From QYQL01 sp041674265 (GTDB lineage Bacteria; Verrucomicrobiota; Verrucomicrobiia; Chthoniobacterales; Terrimicrobiaceae), in the NCBI GenBank assembly GCA_041674265.1, contig JBAYWC010000036.1, positions 1-24,651 of the forward strand: a DNA stretch of 24,651 nt, given 5' to 3'. The translations under genes and the position numbers were made by a program. Within the stretch, counting starts at the first letter, position 1, and each line of letters begins with the position of its first letter. The notes beneath the pieces were generated by a model. The model had not been told where the DNA came from and ran no database searches. It saw nothing but the letters and a program-made list of their open reading frames with translations. Shown in pieces: positions 21,983-24,651 of this stretch.

Positions 21983-23991
21983 CAGCCCGAGATGGCAGCG
22001 CGTCCGCGATGGGGAGGCAACCCGGCCGGGACCGGGGCATCTTCCTCCTGCTTGAGCCTGCGGTAATAGGAGGATGGTTTCCAAACGCCCCAATCCGATT
22101 CCCACGAGTGCTCGCAGGCGGCGCACCGCACATGATCCGGTTGTCCCGGGATCCATGGGTTTTCCGCCTCGCATTTCGGGCAGATCGTCACAAAGACCGG
22201 CTGGTCTTGGAGAATGGCGTCGGCATTTTTTTCCATGGGCACATCGATATCGCCCGCCTCCAAGGGCATTTCAAAATTGCGCTCCCGGCTGCAGCGTTCG
22301 AAATACCTCTTCTGCGTGACGTCGAGAAGTTTCGCAACCCCCGCCATGCTGAGAAAGCGGCGGTCCCTGCGGTCGTCGAGCATATGCAGGGCGAGGAGGA
22401 TTTTCATTCTTGCCTTCGTGGTCAGGCGAATGTGCAGGTCCGCCGCCAGCGTGGTGAACATTTCGGCAAGCTCCGGAGGGGAGGGGAGCGAGAAGTGAAG
22501 CGTGGCACGGAAGAGGTCCTCGGTCTCCGCCGCGCTTCGCAAAATCGGACGGACACTGTCGCGCGATCCGGTGAAAATCAAGATGGTATCCTCGCCACAG
22601 GCGGCCAGCACCGCGCGCAGCGTCTCCCGCGCCCTGGTGGAAGAGGGCCGGGAATCATGGCGCTCGATCTGCGCGGGGGAATGGAGAAACAGGATCCCCC
22701 CCCGCGCGGATTGGACGGTTTGCGACACGGCGGCGCCGCCGCCCAGAAGAAGATCTTCCATGTTGGCCTCCACGACCCTGCCCTCGGCCGCGAGAATGCC
22801 CAGGGTGCCCAGAGACTTCGAAAGCAGTGCCGCCGCCTGCCTGCGACCGCTGCCTTCCTCTCCCTCGAAAATACAGTGAAATTTCAGCGGAGGGACCGGC
22901 ATCCCCCGCGTGCGGCGCTGGATGGCCGCATAGGCCTGGTGCAGGAGCGTTTCCATGACCTGTTTGGAGTCGTCCATGCCGATCACCTGGTGGATCTCGG
23001 CGAGCACGGTGGACAGGACATCCCCGTGCGAGTCCTTCGGTGGCGGAGTTTCGTCGCGTCGGGTCAAGTGTCCTTGCTGGGACTGGACATCCAAGCCGGC
23101 GGAGGCGTCCATGCTGCAAAAATCGACCCTGGCGGCGGCGACCCGGTCCAGGGTGACATGCGCGTAATCCCTCGACGCCTGTTCGGCAAAAACGCAGCCG
23201 TGCAAATGCAGCGAACCGCCGCCCTGCATCATCAAACCACCCAGGGTCTGCCGCTCGAACTCGCAAAATATCATTTCCACTTCCCTGCAGTCGACGAAAT
23301 GCGCGCCGAGTTGGTTTTCAATGAAGAGCGTCCCCGCGCAGTAAACCGGGGTCTGCTCCGCATGCAGCCCCGCGCCCGGATTCCCGTCCTCGTCCCGGAA
23401 AGCGCTTTCGATGCGCGAATGGAGGAGGCTCAATCCGGCGGTCGACTGGGCGGAGATTCCCACTTTGCAGCCGGAAACGGCGGTTCCCACCAGCTCTCCG
23501 CTGGCGCCGTGGGTGAGAAGGAGCCCGACTTCGGCGCGTTCCAAGCGGGAGTTTTCCACATAAATGGAGGTGTCGGGACCCGAGGATTGAATGCCGCCGT
23601 GGACGCGGCAGTTCGAAAGGATGACGCATCCCCGTGTTTGCTCCACAGCCAGGCTGTCCCCGCTTCCGGGATCGATTTGAATCCCTGTGAGCCAAAGCGA
23701 GAAGTCCCCATCCACCAGGATGGCGGGGGCATTGGCGGGGCCATGGAACCGGACAGTTCCGGGACGCGCGGCCCGGATGGCCAGGGATCTTGAAATTCTT
23801 GGCGCAGGATAGTTTCCGGGGGGGAGGACGAGACAATCGTCACGATTGGCTTTCCGGACGGCCGTCAAATACGCGTTTTCCGGTGTGGACCCGTCTTCGG
23901 GTTCGGGGATGACGATATCCCGGGCTCTGGCAGGAGGATGGAGTTTTTCCAGAACGCCGGGAAGCGCCGAAGGACGAAGGGAAGACTTCAT
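21982..23991 (-). CDS. Right-handed beta-helix plus degenerate AAA+ (CbbX/SpoVK-like) plus zinc ribbon protein
   Basis: A 669-aa protein with three parts. Residues about 50-305 are parallel beta-helix repeats (IYVENSRLERAEVGLLL, LHLHGCVFAEQAS). Residues about 325-560 resemble the CbbX/SpoVK/EccA AAA+ domain (HQVIGMDDSKQVMETLL, RRTRGMPVPPLKFHCIF). Near the C-terminus is a zinc ribbon with CPKC and CAAC. The Walker A is GEEGSGRR (377-384), lacking the lysine, and the Walker B is ILFLHS without the aspartate-glutamate pair. ATPase activity is therefore probably lost. The start ATG at 23991 (MKSSLRPSAL) was chosen because the longer frame runs antisense to a transposase scar. ATG 24039 is an alternative. 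No signal peptide is seen. Function unknown. Confidence 0.8.
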   Translation of the reverse strand: MKSSLRPSALPGVLEKLHPPARARDIVIPEPEDGSTPENAYLTAVRKANRDDCLVLPPGNYPAPRISRSLAIRAARPGTVRFHGPANAPAILVDGDFSLWLTGIQIDPGSGDSLAVEQTRGCVILSNCRVHGGIQSSGPDTSIYVENSRLERAEVGLLLTHGASGELVGTAVSGCKVGISAQSTAGLSLLHSRIESAFRDEDGNPGAGLHAEQTPVYCAGTLFIENQLGAHFVDCREVEMIFCEFERQTLGGLMMQGGGSLHLHGCVFAEQASRDYAHVTLDRVAAARVDFCSMDASAGLDVQSQQGHLTRRDETPPPKDSHGDVLSTVLAEIHQVIGMDDSKQVMETLLHQAYAAIQRRTRGMPVPPLKFHCIFEGEEGSGRRQAAALLSKSLGTLGILAAEGRVVEANMEDLLLGGGAAVSQTVQSARGGILFLHSPAQIERHDSRPSSTRARETLRAVLAACGEDTILIFTGSRDSVRPILRSAAETEDLFRATLHFSLPSPPELAEMFTTLAADLHIRLTTKARMKILLALHMLDDRRDRRFLSMAGVAKLLDVTQKRYFERCSRERNFEMPLEAGDIDVPMEKNADAILQDQPVFVTICPKCEAENPWIPGQPDHVRCAACEHSWESDWGVWKPSSYYRRLKQEEDAPVPAGLPPHRGRAAISG

Positions 23992-24120
23992 GAAAGAGAG
24001 GAAATAAGCTGATCCGCCATGCTTGAAGGAAAAATCCATTCTGTTCAGGGCGGATGAAAAAGTCCAGTTGAATGCAGGCACTGGCGGATTCGCGCGCGCG
24101 GGCGCATCTGTGAGAGTCGC

Positions 24121-24288
24121 TTGAGCAGCGACGGGGGAGTTTTGCTTTTGCGGTCCGTTGATGGGGGCCTTGGGATCAGCCGGATGTTGGCGGGGTGTTT
24201 TCGTGATCACCGGCAGCAAGAGCAGGTGGAGCACGGGGTGGAGGAGTTGGTGAGGCAGAGGCTTTTCGGGCTGGCGCTTGGGTATGAC
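24121..24288 (+). pseudogene. IS1380-type transposase N-terminal remnant
   Basis: The 56 residues beginning SSDGGVLLLRSVDGGLG and continuing through VEHGVEELVRQRLFGLALGYD match the N-terminal block of IS1380-family DDE transposases (typically GGxLLLRExDRRLGL...RVYALALGYEDLNDH). The match stops after GYD, and the remainder of the roughly 450-aa transposase is missing. It lies antisense to the upstream extension of the beta-helix gene frame. Confidence 0.6.
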
Positions 24289-24442
24289 CCCCAAAGCGGC
24301 TCGCAATACGGTGAGCCTGCGCAACCTGGCCAACGGCCTCTACAACCTGCTTCTCTTTCAAAAGAAAATCCAGCCTCCTCCCCTGCCTTCCTGGAGGCGA
24401 TCCATGACCCGTAGCCAGGCACTCAAGCATGTCCTGCGATAA
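24284..24442 (+). pseudogene. Probable transposase C-terminal remnant (second scar)
   Basis: A 52-residue frame starts at ATG 24284, overlapping the IS1380 scar, and reads TVSLRNLANGLYNLLLFQKK, then LPSWRRSMTRSQALKHVLR before TAA. The RNLANGLYNLL and LPSWRR..T.SQAL pattern looks like a transposase tail from another family, but I cannot name it. Two truncated pieces joined head to tail suggest nested insertions followed by deletion. Confidence 0.35.
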
Positions 24443-24627
24443 ATTTGCTTCCCTCACCGCCTTCGTTGTCATGACCTGAAACTCCCATCGCTTTCATTCC
24501 AAGCGGCCTGCTTTCCCTCCGGCGGGCGACGATTGCGCCTCCTCCACGCACCCGGCACGCCCGCCACCCGAGCCCCGCTCGAACTCCTGCCAAGCTTACG
24601 CAGATTACCCATCCATAGAGAAAACAG

Positions 24628-24651
24628 ATGAAACGGCTCTGGCTCGGGATG
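24628..24651 (+). CDS. Possible start of a gene cut by the window edge (MKRLWLGM...)
   Basis: ATG at 24628 opens a frame reading MKRLWLGM to the window end, the kind of start expected for a signal peptide. A purine-rich AGAGAAAACAG precedes it without a clear Shine-Dalgarno. Only eight codons are visible. Confidence 0.3.

Overview
The window is GC-rich, gene-dense DNA from a bacterial chromosome. It holds housekeeping genes (bioB, rpiB, recR, a tRNA-Pro, an ABC ATPase) around a defence island of about 13.6 kb (2697-16304). The taxon cannot be fixed from sequence alone. Gene style, the actinobacterial-type RpiB, and a free-standing 23S-IVS-type four-helix-bundle gene with GGATG-type repeats suggest a Planctomycetota/Verrucomicrobiota-like Gram-negative, as a guess only.

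Layout. 1-1629 (+): tail of an unknown gene, then bioB (GTG start) and rpiB (TTG start overlapping the bioB stop). 1631-2609 (-): tRNA-Pro(CGG), followed 8 nt later by a sugar-phosphate nucleotidyltransferase-like gene. 2697-16304 (-): the defence island. 16376-18414 (-): ABC ATPase, recR and a PHP phosphoesterase. 18527-20952 (+): an APC-type permease translationally coupled to a secreted protein of unknown function. 20936-23991 (-): a protein with a beta-helix, a degenerate AAA+ domain and a zinc ribbon, coupled to a secreted serine hydrolase. 23992-24651: transposase scars, about 185 nt (24443-24627) in which I see nothing, and the first codons of a possible new gene.

The island reads 5' to 3' on the minus strand. 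It starts with a DUF499-type P-loop ATPase, a short PglZ-domain protein, and a ribbon-helix-helix antitoxin with a PIN toxin. After a 209-nt gap come a 66-aa ORF and a terminator-like hairpin. Then follow a C39-like cysteine peptidase, a DUF1156-type zinc-ribbon DNA methyltransferase, a four-helix-bundle (23S IVS type) protein, a 163-aa unknown, and an SNF2-family helicase. Several junctions are 4-nt ATGA overlaps, so the genes are probably expressed as one or two units. The combination of modification methylase, PglZ, large ATPase and SNF2 helicase follows the logic of BREX and DISARM-like anti-phage systems. I do not recognise this exact composition, in particular the cysteine peptidase, as a named system.

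The second striking feature is a family of imperfect palindromic repeats whose arms are about 26-nt GGATG/CATCC tracts. They occur only in the 5.9-9.4 kb part of the island. Three copies are inserted in frame inside the methyltransferase and keep its ORF open. A fourth pair of arms flanks the four-helix-bundle gene, and a lone arm lies in frame in the 163-aa gene. This resembles the in-frame palindromic elements known from Rickettsia. It suggests that the four-helix-bundle gene plus its flanking arms may be the parent form of a small mobile element.
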